Shown: in pieces, positions 33,346-41,564 of the stretch
Numbering within the stretch: position 1 is the stretch's first letter
Layout of the letters: each line of letters opens with the position of its first letter
Assembly (NCBI RefSeq): GCF_000939975.1
Contig: NZ_LK391969.1
Coordinates: forward strand, 1,805,953 to 1,869,952
Source of the DNA: Pseudomonas saudimassiliensis
Lineage (GTDB): Bacteria; Pseudomonadota; Gammaproteobacteria; Pseudomonadales; Pseudomonadaceae
DNA: 64,000 nt
Reading direction: 5' to 3'
Translations under genes and position numbers: made by a program
Notes under the pieces: generated by a model
Database searches by the model: none
What the model was told of the DNA's origin: nothing
The model's input: the letters and a program-made list of their open reading frames with translations, nothing else

Positions 33346-33836
33346 GCTGCCTCCCGGCAATGGGCGCAGAGCCCGGCGATTTCCACGGTTTCCGCTTCCA
33401 CGGCAAAGTCCATCTGCTGCGCCACCTGGGCAATGGCGGGATGAATCAGCGATTGGTCCAACTCGATCGCCACCCGGCAACTCCGGCAGATCAGGAAGTG
33501 GCCCTGATGGGTATGCTCCGGGCTGGCGCAGCCGATGAAGGCGTTGAGCGACGCAATCCGATGCACCAGCCCCTGCTCCTGGAGGAAATCCAGGGCACGG
33601 TAGACGGTCGGAGGCGCAGGGCGCCGATCATCCTCCCGGGCCAGGGTCTCCAGCAGGTCGTAGGCGCCCAGGGGGCGATGGCTCTGCCAGACCAGCTCCA
33701 GCACGCGCTTGCGCAGCACCGTCAGCCGCGCCCCGGCCCGCTCGCAGACCTCTTCGGCGGCGGCCAATGCGTCACTCACACACTGACTGTGGTCATGCGG
33801 GCAGTGGGGATCTTCCGGCACAATGGATTCGTTCAT
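33342..33836 (-). CDS. zur: Zinc uptake regulator Zur (Fur family)
   Basis: Fur-family repressor that shuts off zinc import when zinc is plentiful. The 164-residue protein has an N-terminal winged helix ([29 protein letters not shown]) and a dimerisation domain with metal-ligand candidates [13 protein letters not shown] near residue 110 and the C-terminal CAHC. Its N-terminus is His/Cys-rich ([11 protein letters not shown]). First gene of zur-znuC-znuB and divergent from znuA, with a Zur box in the 68-bp gap. Confidence 0.95.
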   Translation of the reverse strand: MNESIVPEDPHCPHDHSQCVSDALAAAEEVCERAGARLTVLRKRVLELVWQSHRPLGAYDLLETLAREDDRRPAPPTVYRALDFLQEQGLVHRIASLNAFIGCASPEHTHQGHFLICRSCRVAIELDQSLIHPAIAQVAQQMDFAVEAETVEIAGLCAHCREAA

Positions 33837-33865
33837 GCTGGCCCTATAGCGGATTCGACAATGAC

Positions 33866-33880
33866 TGTTATCATATAACA
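33866..33880. promoter_or_regulatory. Zur box between zur and znuA
   Basis: TGTTATCATATAACA is a 15-bp near-perfect palindrome differing by one base from the gammaproteobacterial Zur core TGTTATANTATAACA. It lies in the short gap between the divergent zur and znuA starts, so one operator can control both zinc uptake transcripts. Confidence 0.85.
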
Positions 33881-33904
33881 ATTCTCCCTATCGAGGTATG
33901 GTCG

Positions 33905-34816
33905 ATGTTGTTCCGTTTCCTGCTAGCGCTGGCCTGCGGGCTGGGCCTGAGTTTTTCCGCGGCCGCCGCCACGCCCAATGTGGTGACCAGCGTCAAACCA
34001 TTGCAACTGATTGCCGCCGCCGTGCTGGACGGGATTGCCGAGCCCGAGGTGCTGCTGCCGCCCACCGCCTCGCCGCATAACTACGCCTTGCGTCCCTCCG
34101 ACCGGCGGCGAATTGCCGGCGCCGACCGCCTGTATTGGGTGGGCCCTGATCTGGAGCGGTTCCTCCAGCACCTGCTCGACAGCCAGCCCGGTGCCCGTCG
34201 GCTGGACCAGCTTCCCGGCCTGACCCTGCGCAGCTACGCCGGCGATCACCATGAGCACGATGCCCACGGCCATGACGATCACGACCACGCACCGGGTACC
34301 ATCGACCCGCATATCTGGTTATCCACAGCCAATGCCGGGGTCATTGCTCGCTGGATGGCGGCGGATCTGGCGCAGCTACATCCCGAGCATGCCGCCCGGT
34401 TGCAGGCCAACGCCGCGGATTTCAGCGCCCGGCTCGAGCAGCTGCAGTCGGCGCTGCAGGAACAGCTGCAACCCCTGGCGGGCAAGCCCTATTTCGTCTT
34501 CCACGACGCCTACGGCTATCTGGAAGACAGCGTCGGCCTGCGCCCGCTCGGGGTGTTTTCCCTGTCTGTGGAGGTGCAGCCGGGCGCGCGGCATCTGCAC
34601 GACCTGCGCCAGCAACTGACCGCGGCCGGGCCCAGCTGCGTGTTCCGCGAGCCGCAGTTCCCCACCGAACGCATTGCCACGCTCAGCACCGGCCTGGCCG
34701 TGCACGAAGCCGAGCTGGACCCGCTGGGCATGACCCTGCCGACCGCTGCGGGGAGTTACGAACAGTTGATGATAGCGCTCGGGAATGCCCTCGCTGGCTG
34801 CCTGGAGCAGCTCTAG
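33905..34816 (+). CDS. znuA: Zinc ABC transporter substrate-binding protein ZnuA
   Basis: Periplasmic zinc-binding protein. The 303-residue sequence has a signal peptide of about 21 residues (cut near AAAATPN), VVTSVKPLQLIAAAVLDG, the zinc ligand in TASPHNYALRPSD near residue 58, the His/Asp-rich mobile loop (HHEHDAHGHDDHDHA, near 115), DPHIWLST and FVFHDAYGY near 200. The ATG at 33905 follows GAGG; a slightly earlier ATG at 33898 is out of frame. The last 4 bp overlap the convergent ArsR-type gene. Confidence 0.96.
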   Translation: MLFRFLLALACGLGLSFSAAAATPNVVTSVKPLQLIAAAVLDGIAEPEVLLPPTASPHNYALRPSDRRRIAGADRLYWVGPDLERFLQHLLDSQPGARRLDQLPGLTLRSYAGDHHEHDAHGHDDHDHAPGTIDPHIWLSTANAGVIARWMAADLAQLHPEHAARLQANAADFSARLEQLQSALQEQLQPLAGKPYFVFHDAYGYLEDSVGLRPLGVFSLSVEVQPGARHLHDLRQQLTAAGPSCVFREPQFPTERIATLSTGLAVHEAELDPLGMTLPTAAGSYEQLMIALGNALAGCLEQL

Positions 34817-35127
34817 CTGGCGCGGGCGTCGGTGTTATCGAGGATGGCGCTGAGCAGGCCGGGGAAGCGGCTGTCCATTTCCTCCCGGCGCAGGGAGTTC
34901 ATGTGGGTGGTGCCTACCCCGTAGGTACAGACCAGCCCGGCATCGCGCAGCACCCGGAAGTGGTGCGACATGCTCGATTTGGGCCGGCCACCGTCCAGTT
35001 CGCCGCAGCTAGCCTCGGCCACCTGGGCCAGGCGCTGGACTACCTCCAGGCGCACCGGATCGCTAAGCGCATATAGCACGCGCTCCAGGACAAAATCAGC
35101 GGCCGGCGGATGTTTGAAAGGTCTCAT
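34813..35127 (-). CDS. ArsR-family transcriptional regulator
   Basis: A 104-residue winged-helix protein: ALSDPVRLEVVQRLAQ near residue 20, then CGELDGGRPKSSMSHHFRVLRDAGLV as the recognition region (residues about 41-66, given here in part: SSMSHHFRVLRDAGLV) and a C-terminal FPGLLSAILDN. It has one Cys in the first helix region and another, CTYG, but not the ArsR metal box. It is divergent from xenA with a palindromic operator between them, so it most likely represses xenA in response to an electrophile or oxidant. Confidence 0.88.
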   Translation of the reverse strand: MRPFKHPPAADFVLERVLYALSDPVRLEVVQRLAQVAEASCGELDGGRPKSSMSHHFRVLRDAGLVCTYGVGTTHMNSLRREEMDSRFPGLLSAILDNTDARAS

Positions 35128-35149
35128 GGTCGGAATTCTACCGCGGGGT

Positions 35150-35178
35150 TTGTCTTTGATCCATTGTTCGAATAAAAT
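35150..35178 (+). promoter_or_regulatory. xenA promoter
   Basis: TTGTCT (35150-35155) and TAAAAT (35173-35178) are 17 bp apart. The -10 element lies inside the palindrome at 35164-35185, so repressor binding would block polymerase. Confidence 0.6.
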
Positions 35179-35185
35179 CGAACAA
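35164..35185. promoter_or_regulatory. Operator palindrome between ArsR regulator and xenA
   Basis: TTGTTCGA-N6-TCGAACAA has perfect 8-bp arms around ATAAAA. Its position over the xenA -10 element and between the divergent genes fits the operator of the adjacent ArsR-family protein. Confidence 0.75.
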
Positions 35186-35208
35186 CACTTACAGCCCCAG
35201 GAACTTTC

Positions 35209-36300
35209 ATGTCCGCGCTATTTCAGCCTTTCACCCTCAAGGACATCACGCTGCGCAATCGGATTGCCGTACCGCCCATGTGTCAGTACCAGGCCGTTGA
35301 TGGCCGGGTGAATGACTGGCACCTGCAGAACTACGCCGGCATGGCCCGTGGCGGTGCCGGTCTGGTCATCGTCGAAGCCACTGCCGTAGCCCCCGAAGGG
35401 CGTATTACCCCTGACTGCGCCGGGATCTGGAACGACGAGCTGGCCCAGGCCTTCATCCCCACGGTGCAGGCGATCAAGCGCCACGGCTCGGTACCGGGCA
35501 TCCAGATCGCCCACGCCGGTCGCAAGGCCAGCGCCAACAACCCCTGGGAAGGGGACGACCATATTGCCAATGACGCCCCCCGTGGCTGGCAGACCATAGC
35601 GCCGTCGCCCATCGCCTTCGGCAACAACCTGAGCAAGCAGCCCCGGGAAATGACCCTGGACGATATTGCCCGGGTACGTGACGACTTCGTGGCCGCTGCC
35701 CAGCGGGCGCTGGAAGTCGGGTTCGAATGGCTCGAATTGCACTTCGCCCACGGTTATCTGGCGCAGAGCTTTTTCTCCGCCCATTCCAACCAGCGCACCG
35801 ATGCCTATGGCGGCAGCCATGAGAATCGCAGCCGCTTTCTGCGTGAGACCTTCGCTGCGGTTCGCGAGGTATGGCCGGCGCATCTGCCGCTGACCATCCG
35901 TTTTGGGGTACTGGAATTCGATGGCAACGACGAGCAGACCCTGGCGGAGTCGATCGACTTCGTTCGCGGCCTCAAAAACGATGGCCTGGACATGATCAGC
36001 GTCAGTATCGGCTTCAACACGCCGACCGCGCGGATTCCCTGGGCACCGGCCTTCATGGGGCCGATCGCCGAGCGGGTCCGTCGCGAGGTGGGCATCCCGG
36101 TCTCCTCGGCCTGGGGCTTTGGTGAACCCCACATCGCGGAGCAGGCGGTGCAGAGCGGACAGCTTGATGTGGTCATGGTCGGCAAGGCGCATCTGGCCAA
36201 TCCGCACTGGGCCTATCACGCGGCCCGGGAGCTGAAGGTCGAGAAGGCGTCCTGGGCAACCCTGCCGGCGCCCTACGCCCATTGGCTGGAACGCTACTGA
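35209..36300 (+). CDS. xenA: Old yellow enzyme family ene-reductase XenA
   Basis: FMN-dependent NADPH ene-reductase that reduces activated C=C bonds and nitro compounds. At 363 residues it has the length and character of Pseudomonas XenA (YqjM-like subclass). Visible features are Cys25 in PPMCQY, EATAVAPEGRITP, QIAHAGRKA, the His pair in ELHFAHGYL near residue 178-181, QRTDAYGGSHENRSRF and the C-terminal PAPYAHWLERY. It is divergent from an ArsR-type regulator and has its own promoter and operator. Confidence 0.95.
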   Translation: MSALFQPFTLKDITLRNRIAVPPMCQYQAVDGRVNDWHLQNYAGMARGGAGLVIVEATAVAPEGRITPDCAGIWNDELAQAFIPTVQAIKRHGSVPGIQIAHAGRKASANNPWEGDDHIANDAPRGWQTIAPSPIAFGNNLSKQPREMTLDDIARVRDDFVAAAQRALEVGFEWLELHFAHGYLAQSFFSAHSNQRTDAYGGSHENRSRFLRETFAAVREVWPAHLPLTIRFGVLEFDGNDEQTLAESIDFVRGLKNDGLDMISVSIGFNTPTARIPWAPAFMGPIAERVRREVGIPVSSAWGFGEPHIAEQAVQSGQLDVVMVGKAHLANPHWAYHAARELKVEKASWATLPAPYAHWLERY

Positions 36301-36306
36301 TTGACG

Positions 36307-36337
36307 GAGGGGCCGCTATCGGATCGATACGGCCCTC
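36307..36337. terminator. Hairpin between convergent xenA and thrB
   Basis: GAGGGGCCG and CGGCCCTC pair with one bulge, and an inner ATCG/CGAT pair lies in the loop. It is in the 47-bp gap between convergent stops and lacks a clear T run. Confidence 0.4.
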
Positions 36338-36347
36338 ACCGGCGTGT

Positions 36348-37301
36348 TTACAGCGCCAATGGCAGCCCCAGTTGCACGTCCCGGTGGGCTGCCAGCAACC
36401 GCTGGAAATGCACCGGGTCCTTGATCAGTACGTCATAGTGCTCGGTGTGCTGGTCTGCCGCCAACTGCCGGGACAGCCAGAACCGCAGCGCCGCCAGGCG
36501 CAGCAGGTCGGGCCAGTGCTCCGCTTCCAGCGGGGTAAAGCGCCGCTGGCTGGCGTAGCCGGCCAGGAGCGCCTCGGTGCGCCGCTCATCCAGCCCGCCG
36601 TCCGCGGCCAGGCACCAGTCATTCACACAGATGGCAACGTCATACAGGGTCCAGCCACTGAAGGCATTGTAGAAATCGATGATGCCGGTCAGGTGGTGAC
36701 CATCGAACAGCACATTGTCCCGGAACAGATCGCCATGGAGCACGGCTTCGGGCAGCGCCGGCCGCTGGGCACGCAGCCGGTCCAGCATCGGCAGCATGCT
36801 GTGCAGCAGCTCGCGGTCCGCTGGCTCGCTGCGCGCCGCCAGCGCTCGGGTCTGGGTGGCCATCCACTCCAGCCCGCGGTCACTGGGGCGCAGCAGGCCG
36901 CTGGTGGCGGTGGCGTCGTGCAAGCGGGCCAGCAGCTGGCCGATGGCGCGGCAATGGCTGGCATCGGCGGTGTCGACATGGCGACCCGGCAACCGCGGTT
37001 GCAGTAGCGCCGGTCGGCCATTGAGCTGGTGCAGGGGGGCGCCGTCGCGGTCGCGGATGGCATAGGGCACGGGCAGTTGCGCCCGCTGCAGATGATCGAG
37101 CAAGGCGATGAAGAACGGCAGCTCGGCCATTGGCCCCCGTTCGACCAGGGTCAGCACGTACTCACCCTGGACGGTGGTGACGAAGAAGTTGCTGTTCTCG
37201 GTGCCGCCGGCAATGCCGTGGTAATCGATCAGCCGGCCGAGGGTAAAACGGCCGAGAAAGGCCTCCAGTTCCGCCCGGGCGACCGGGGTGAACACCGACA
37301 T
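36348..37301 (-). CDS. thrB: Homoserine kinase (ThrB, aminoglycoside phosphotransferase fold)
   Basis: Phosphorylates homoserine for threonine synthesis. This is the Pseudomonas-type enzyme with a protein-kinase-like (APH) fold, not the GHMP enzyme of E. coli. The 317 residues show MSVFTPVARAELEAFLGRF, GIAGGTENSNFFV, the catalytic loop LHGDLFRDNVLFDG near residue 189 and the metal motif GIIDFYNAFSG near 206. The DUF2782 gene precedes it on the same strand after 9 bp, as in P. aeruginosa. Confidence 0.94.
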   Translation of the reverse strand: MSVFTPVARAELEAFLGRFTLGRLIDYHGIAGGTENSNFFVTTVQGEYVLTLVERGPMAELPFFIALLDHLQRAQLPVPYAIRDRDGAPLHQLNGRPALLQPRLPGRHVDTADASHCRAIGQLLARLHDATATSGLLRPSDRGLEWMATQTRALAARSEPADRELLHSMLPMLDRLRAQRPALPEAVLHGDLFRDNVLFDGHHLTGIIDFYNAFSGWTLYDVAICVNDWCLAADGGLDERRTEALLAGYASQRRFTPLEAEHWPDLLRLAALRFWLSRQLAADQHTEHYDVLIKDPVHFQRLLAAHRDVQLGLPLAL

Positions 37302-37310
37302 GTCAGTGCC

Positions 37311-37598
37311 TTACCACTCGAAGATCTTCCACGAGGGGATGCGCATGCCGTTGGGGCTGTCGGCGCGGGTGAAATTACCGTCGTCATCCACCGCCACCAG
37401 GAAGTAGGGCGCACCCTTGCTCGGGGTGATCTTGATGGCGTAGAGGAAGCCATTGAGGCGGTACTCCTCGATGGTCTTGTCGCCCTCCTGACGAATGGTC
37501 ACATCCGGTTCGCCGGTCAGTGGCGGTTCCTGTGCCATTACGGCGAAACTGGCGATCAATGTCAGTGCAGCCAACCCGCGGCCAATCATGCGTGTCAT
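37311..37598 (-). CDS. DUF2782 periplasmic protein
   Basis: A 95-residue protein with an N-terminal signal peptide (about 22 residues, ending VMAQE) and a small conserved domain: GDKTIEEYRLNGFLYAIKI, PSKGAPYFLVAVDDDGNF, and the C-terminal SWKIFEW. This is the DUF2782 pattern, of unknown function. The gene sits between polA (divergent) and thrB (downstream, 9 bp). The second Met (MIGRG) is an alternative start. Confidence 0.85.
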   Translation of the reverse strand: MTRMIGRGLAALTLIASFAVMAQEPPLTGEPDVTIRQEGDKTIEEYRLNGFLYAIKITPSKGAPYFLVAVDDDGNFTRADSPNGMRIPSWKIFEW

Positions 37599-37618
37599 GT
37601 TAACCTTGTCCTTTAGTG

Positions 37619-37638
37619 GAATGACGTTAAGGTCATTC
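37619..37638. promoter_or_regulatory. Dyad between DUF2782 and polA
   Basis: GAATGAC-N6-GTCATTC is a perfect 7-bp-arm dyad in the 75-bp gap between the two divergent genes. It looks like a binding site for a dimeric regulator, but no factor can be named. Confidence 0.35.
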
Positions 37639-37673
37639 TAGCCCTTTTTCTTCTGGAAACGCTGATCTGACGC

Positions 37674-40418
37674 ATGACTGATTCTATCGCCCCGCTGATT
37701 CTCGTTGATGGCTCCTCCTATCTGTACCGGGCCTTCCACGCGCTGCCGCCGCTGACCACGTCCACCGGCAAGCCCACCGGCGCGGTCAAGGGCGTGCTCA
37801 ACATGCTCAGAAGCCTGCGCAAGCAGTATCCGGACAGCCCCTTTGCCGTGGTATTCGATGCCAAGGGGCCGACCTTCCGCGACGCCCTGTTCGAGGACTA
37901 CAAATCCCATCGCCCGCCCATGCCCGATGACCTGCGCGGGCAGATCGAGCCCCTGCATGCCAGCGTCAAGGCGCTGGGCTTGCCGCTGCTGTGCGTCGAT
38001 GGCGTCGAAGCCGACGATGTGATCGGCACCCTCGCCCGGCAGAGCGCGGCCATGGGCTGCCCGGTGGTGATCTCCACCGGTGACAAGGACATGGCACAGC
38101 TGGTCGATGAGCACATCACCCTGGTCAACACCATGACCGGTACCGTCATGGGCCCGGACGGTGTACGCGAGAAGTTCGGCGTTGGCCCCGAGCTGATTAT
38201 CGACTTCCTCGCGCTGATGGGCGACAAGGTGGACAACATCCCCGGCGTGCCGGGGGTCGGTGAGAAGACCGCGCTGGGCCTGTTGACTGGCCTTGGCGGC
38301 GGCATGGACGTGATCTATGCCAACCTGGACAAGATCCCCGAGCTGCCGATCCGCGGGGCCAAGAAGCTGCCGGAGAAGTTGCTGGAACACAAGGACATGG
38401 CCTACCTGTCCTATCAGTTGGCGACCATCAAGGTGGACGTGGAACTGGACGTGCGGGTAGACGCGCTGCACCCCACCGAGCCCAACCGCGAGGCGCTGAT
38501 CGAGCTGTACCGGACCCTGGAATTCAAGGCCTGGCTGGATGATCTGCTGCGCGAAGCCAAGGCGGCCGGCACCACGGTGGAAGCGCCCAGCCATACCCCG
38601 GACGTGGCGCCCCAATACGAGACCATCCTCGACCAGGAGCGCTTCGACGTCTGGCTCAACCGGCTGCAGAACGCCACCCTGTTCGCCTTCGATACCGAAA
38701 CCACCAGCATCCATGCCCAGCAGGCGGAACTGGTCGGGGTGTCCTTTGCGGTCAGCCCCCACGAAGCGGCCTATGTGCCGGTGGCGCACAGCTATATGGG
38801 CGTGCCCCAGCAGCTCGACCGGGATCAGGTACTGGCCGCGCTCAAGCCCCTGCTGGAGGACCCGCACAAGGCCAAGGTCGCCCAGCATGCCAAGTACGAC
38901 ATGAACGTGCTGGCCCACTACGGTATCGAGGTGCGCGGCATTGCCTTCGATACCATGCTCGAATCCTATGTGCTGGACTCGACCGCCACCCGTCACGACC
39001 TGGACAGCCTGGCGCTCAAGTACCTGGGGCTGGGCACGGTGCGGTTTGAAGATATCGCGGGCAAGGGCGCCAAGCAGCTGACTTTCGACCAGATCGCCCT
39101 GGAACAGGCCGGACCCTACGCCGCCGAGGATGCCGACCTGACCCTGCGCCTGCATCAGATGCTGTGGCAGAAGCTGCAGGGCATCACCTCCCTGGCCAAG
39201 GTGCTGGAGCAGATCGAGATGCCGCTGGTGCCGGTGCTGGCGCGGATCGAGCGCAGCGGTGCGCTGGTCGATGCCAAGCTGCTGGGCATCCAGAGCCGGG
39301 AGCTGGGCGACAAGATGACGGCCCTGGAACGCCAGGCCTATGAGCTCGCCGGGGAGGAGTTCAACCTGGGCTCGCCCAAACAGTTGTGCGCCATTCTCTA
39401 TGAAAAGCAGGGATTGCCGGTCATCTCCAAGACTGCCAAGGGCCAGCCCTCGACCGCCGAATCGGTGCTCGCCGAGCTGGCGGAGCAGGGCTACGAATTG
39501 CCCCAGGTGATCATGCAGTACCGCACCGTGAGCAAGCTCAAGAGCACCTATACCGATCGTCTGCCGGAGCAGATCAACCCCCGCACCGGGCGCATCCACA
39601 CCAGTTATCACCAGGCGGTCACGGCCACCGGCCGGCTGTCCTCCTCGGATCCGAACCTGCAGAACATTCCGATCCGCAGTGCCGAGGGGCGGCGTATCCG
39701 CCAGGCGTTCATCGCACCGTCCGGCTACAAGATCATGGCCGCCGACTATTCCCAGATCGAACTGCGGATCATGGCCCATCTGGCCCAGGACGAAGGCCTG
39801 CTGGACGCCTTCCAGAAGGGCCTGGACGTGCACCGCGCCACGGCGGCGGAAGTCTTCGGCGTGGCCCTGGACGAGGTCAGCAATGACCAGCGGCGCAGCG
39901 CCAAGGCGATCAACTTCGGACTGATCTACGGCATGAGCGCCTTCGGCCTGGCCAAGCAGATAGGGGTGGACCGCAAGCAATCCCAGGCCTATATCGACCG
40001 TTACTTCACCCGCTACCCGGGTGTGTTGCGCTATATGGAAGACACCCGCGCCCAGGCAGCGGAGAAAGGCTTTGTCGAGACCCTGTTCGGTCGCCGCCTG
40101 TACCTGCCGGAGATCCACTCCAAGAACCAGGCCATGCGCAAGGGCGCCGAGCGCACCGCGATCAACGCCCCGATGCAGGGCACCGCGGCGGACATCATCA
40201 AGCGCGCCATGGTGACCGTTGACCAGTGGTTGACCGAGTCCGGGCTGGATGCCCGGGTGGTCATGCAGGTGCATGACGAACTGGTGCTCGAAGTGCGCGA
40301 GGAGCTGGTCGAGCAGGTCAGCGCCGGCCTCTGCGAGCGGATGAGCGCGGCGGCCCAGTTGGATGTACCGCTGCTGGTGGAAGTGGGTGTCGGCGACAAC
40401 TGGGACGAGGCGCACTGA
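37674..40418 (+). CDS. polA: DNA polymerase I
   Basis: Repair and Okazaki-fragment polymerase. The 914-residue protein has all three activities. The 5'-3' exonuclease spans about residues 1-290 ([50 protein letters not shown]). The 3'-5' exonuclease has its DxE motif in [12 protein letters not shown] near 340. The polymerase has motif [16 protein letters not shown] near 690, motif [21 protein letters not shown] near 740 and motif [13 protein letters not shown] near 865. Downstream is the ErsA-like sRNA and then engB, as in P. aeruginosa. Confidence 0.98.
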   Translation: MTDSIAPLILVDGSSYLYRAFHALPPLTTSTGKPTGAVKGVLNMLRSLRKQYPDSPFAVVFDAKGPTFRDALFEDYKSHRPPMPDDLRGQIEPLHASVKALGLPLLCVDGVEADDVIGTLARQSAAMGCPVVISTGDKDMAQLVDEHITLVNTMTGTVMGPDGVREKFGVGPELIIDFLALMGDKVDNIPGVPGVGEKTALGLLTGLGGGMDVIYANLDKIPELPIRGAKKLPEKLLEHKDMAYLSYQLATIKVDVELDVRVDALHPTEPNREALIELYRTLEFKAWLDDLLREAKAAGTTVEAPSHTPDVAPQYETILDQERFDVWLNRLQNATLFAFDTETTSIHAQQAELVGVSFAVSPHEAAYVPVAHSYMGVPQQLDRDQVLAALKPLLEDPHKAKVAQHAKYDMNVLAHYGIEVRGIAFDTMLESYVLDSTATRHDLDSLALKYLGLGTVRFEDIAGKGAKQLTFDQIALEQAGPYAAEDADLTLRLHQMLWQKLQGITSLAKVLEQIEMPLVPVLARIERSGALVDAKLLGIQSRELGDKMTALERQAYELAGEEFNLGSPKQLCAILYEKQGLPVISKTAKGQPSTAESVLAELAEQGYELPQVIMQYRTVSKLKSTYTDRLPEQINPRTGRIHTSYHQAVTATGRLSSSDPNLQNIPIRSAEGRRIRQAFIAPSGYKIMAADYSQIELRIMAHLAQDEGLLDAFQKGLDVHRATAAEVFGVALDEVSNDQRRSAKAINFGLIYGMSAFGLAKQIGVDRKQSQAYIDRYFTRYPGVLRYMEDTRAQAAEKGFVETLFGRRLYLPEIHSKNQAMRKGAERTAINAPMQGTAADIIKRAMVTVDQWLTESGLDARVVMQVHDELVLEVREELVEQVSAGLCERMSAAAQLDVPLLVEVGVGDNWDEAH

Positions 40419-40458
40419 GCGCCCGGCCCCCTTCGGCAAAAGTTTTTTGCAGACACTG

Positions 40459-40486
40459 GAACTTAATCGGAAACCACCCGGTCAGA
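40459..40486 (+). promoter_or_regulatory. AlgU (sigma-22 / RpoE)-type promoter of the ErsA-like sRNA
   Basis: GAACTT (40459-40464) and TCAGA (40482-40486) are 17 bp apart, close to the AlgU consensus GAACTT-N16/17-TCTGA. Transcription would begin about 40492-40494, just upstream of the sRNA. Confidence 0.75.
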
Positions 40487-40491
40487 ACCTA

Positions 40492-40627
40492 TGAATGGCC
40501 AGTCAAGCCCTTCATGCTCCTTAGATGTGATTTAGTGTTGGCAGAATACCGGGCATCCCTTTCCTAGCACAGCCCGGTTGTTAAACCCCGAACCTCCCCT
40601 CCCCATAGATGTTCGGGGTTTTTTTTT
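40492..40627 (+). ncRNA. ersA: ErsA-like envelope-stress small RNA
   Basis: The 214-bp polA-engB gap has no gene for a protein but carries an AlgU-type promoter and, about 130 nt later, a perfect Rho-independent terminator. ErsA, an AlgU-dependent sRNA of about 130 nt, occupies exactly this locus in P. aeruginosa (the spf position in E. coli). A first hairpin, ACCGGGC/GCCCGGT (40548-40554 with 40572-40578), has the C/U-rich loop ATCCCTTTCCT. The terminator hairpin loop contains CTCCCCTCCCC. Both loops could pair with Shine-Dalgarno sequences. Sequence identity to ErsA was not computed; the call rests on locus, promoter, length and terminator. Confidence 0.8.
40584..40627 (+). terminator. Terminator of the ErsA-like sRNA
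   Basis: AACCCCGAAC (40584-40593) pairs with GTTCGGGGTT (40611-40620), followed by a run of T to 40627. On the minus strand it could also end engB transcription, though its T run is short there. Confidence 0.93.
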
Positions 40628-40632
40628 GCATG

Positions 40633-41292
40633 CTATTCGGCGCTTTCCGGGTGATCCGCTTCGTGTTCCGGCTCGTCGGCGGGATACAGCCAGCTTTCCA
40701 GCACCGCGTGGGCCTCGTCGATGCCCTGGCGTTTGGGCGAGGAGAACAGCTGCACGCTGGCGCGATTGCCGAACTCCTTGCGCACCGTATTCTGTACCTT
40801 GAGCAGCACGCCCTTGGCCGCGCCGAAGGACAGCTTGTCCGTCTTGCTCAGCAGGATATGGGCGGGCAGGCCGGTGACGTTGGCCCAATCGAGCATCATG
40901 CGATCGAAGGCCGACAGCGGGTGGCGGATATCCATGACCAGGACGATCCCGGCCAGCGAGTCGCGCTGGGTGAGGTAGTCATCCAGGTGCTTCTTCCAGT
41001 GTTCCTTCAGCTCCAGGGGCACCTTGGCGTAGCCGTAACCGGGTAGATCCACCAGGCGGTGGCTGTCATCCAGGGCGAAGAAGTTGATCAACTGGGTGCG
41101 CCCGGGGGTCTTGGAAGTCCGGGCCAGGCGCGCATGGGTAAGGGTATTCAGGGCGCTGGACTTGCCGGCATTGGAACGGCCGGCAAAGGCAACTTCATAG
41201 CCCTGGTCCGGTGGACACTGGTCTGCCTGGCTGGCGCTCTTGATGAAGCTGGCTTGTTGGCAGAGGATGGCGAGGGGTGTGGCTGAGGGCAT
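40633..41292 (-). CDS. engB: Ribosome biogenesis GTPase EngB (YihA/YsxC)
   Basis: Essential GTPase for late 50S subunit assembly. The 219-residue protein has G1 [10 protein letters not shown] near residue 38, G2 region [15 protein letters not shown]3 [11 protein letters not shown] near 82 and G4 SKTDK near 149. An acidic C-terminal tail ([14 protein letters not shown]) extends past the GTPase core. It faces polA and the ErsA-like sRNA and is divergent from cytochrome c4. Confidence 0.96.
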   Translation of the reverse strand: MPSATPLAILCQQASFIKSASQADQCPPDQGYEVAFAGRSNAGKSSALNTLTHARLARTSKTPGRTQLINFFALDDSHRLVDLPGYGYAKVPLELKEHWKKHLDDYLTQRDSLAGIVLVMDIRHPLSAFDRMMLDWANVTGLPAHILLSKTDKLSFGAAKGVLLKVQNTVRKEFGNRASVQLFSSPKRQGIDEAHAVLESWLYPADEPEHEADHPESAE

Positions 41293-41310
41293 GGAATTTC
41301 CGGTCTGGGT

Positions 41311-41330
41311 GGTAGGGTCGTTGCCGACCC
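41311..41330. repeat. REP-like unit related to the 10015-10111 element
   Basis: GGTAGGGTCGTTGCCGACCC matches GGTAGGGTTG-TGCCGACC in the gyrB-plsC element at nearly every position, and itself forms GGGTCG/CGACCC. It lies between the divergent engB and cytochrome c4 genes. Confidence 0.5.
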
Positions 41331-41338
41331 GCTATGCA

Positions 41339-41368
41339 TTCACGTCAGCGGCTAGCTTAGTATATAAT
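41339..41368 (+). promoter_or_regulatory. Probable promoter of cytochrome c4
   Basis: A perfect -10 TATAAT (41363-41368) follows TTCACG (41339-41344) after 18 bp. The transcript would have a leader of about 190 nt containing two small hairpins, CGGTC/GACCG (41502-41516) and CAGGTCAGACCTG (41521-41533) followed by a T-rich run. Nothing else was recognised in the 272-bp engB-c4 gap apart from the REP-like unit. Confidence 0.6.
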
Positions 41369-41564
41369 GCTGCGGTTTAATATCGTGACGGGCACTGCGA
41401 CAGTATGGCCATTGCACTGCTTCCGAGGGGCAGCTAGCATGAGCGCTTGTTCGAGCCGGCCTATTACCGTCGCCAGGCATCGAGGCTGTCTGCATATAAC
41501 GCGGTCATCGAGACCGGACGCAGGTCAGACCTGATTTTTCTTTTAGCCGTAATTGGATTAGCCG

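Noticed and set aside
34319-34327. Perfect DnaA box TTATCCACA inside znuA
   Set aside because: A single 9-mer match is expected about once in every second window of this size by chance, and it is far from the origin cluster and within codons of a conserved protein.
37638-40439. A 933-codon open frame opposite polA
   Set aside because: Long antisense open frames are common in GC-rich genes with strong third-position bias; the translated product resembles no family and polA is certain. The same applies to long antisense frames opposite yidC, gyrB, glyS and the SulP gene.
41405-41437. Ten-codon open frame in the cytochrome c4 leader
   Set aside because: No ribosome-binding site precedes it and the encoded peptide shows no run of regulatory codons.
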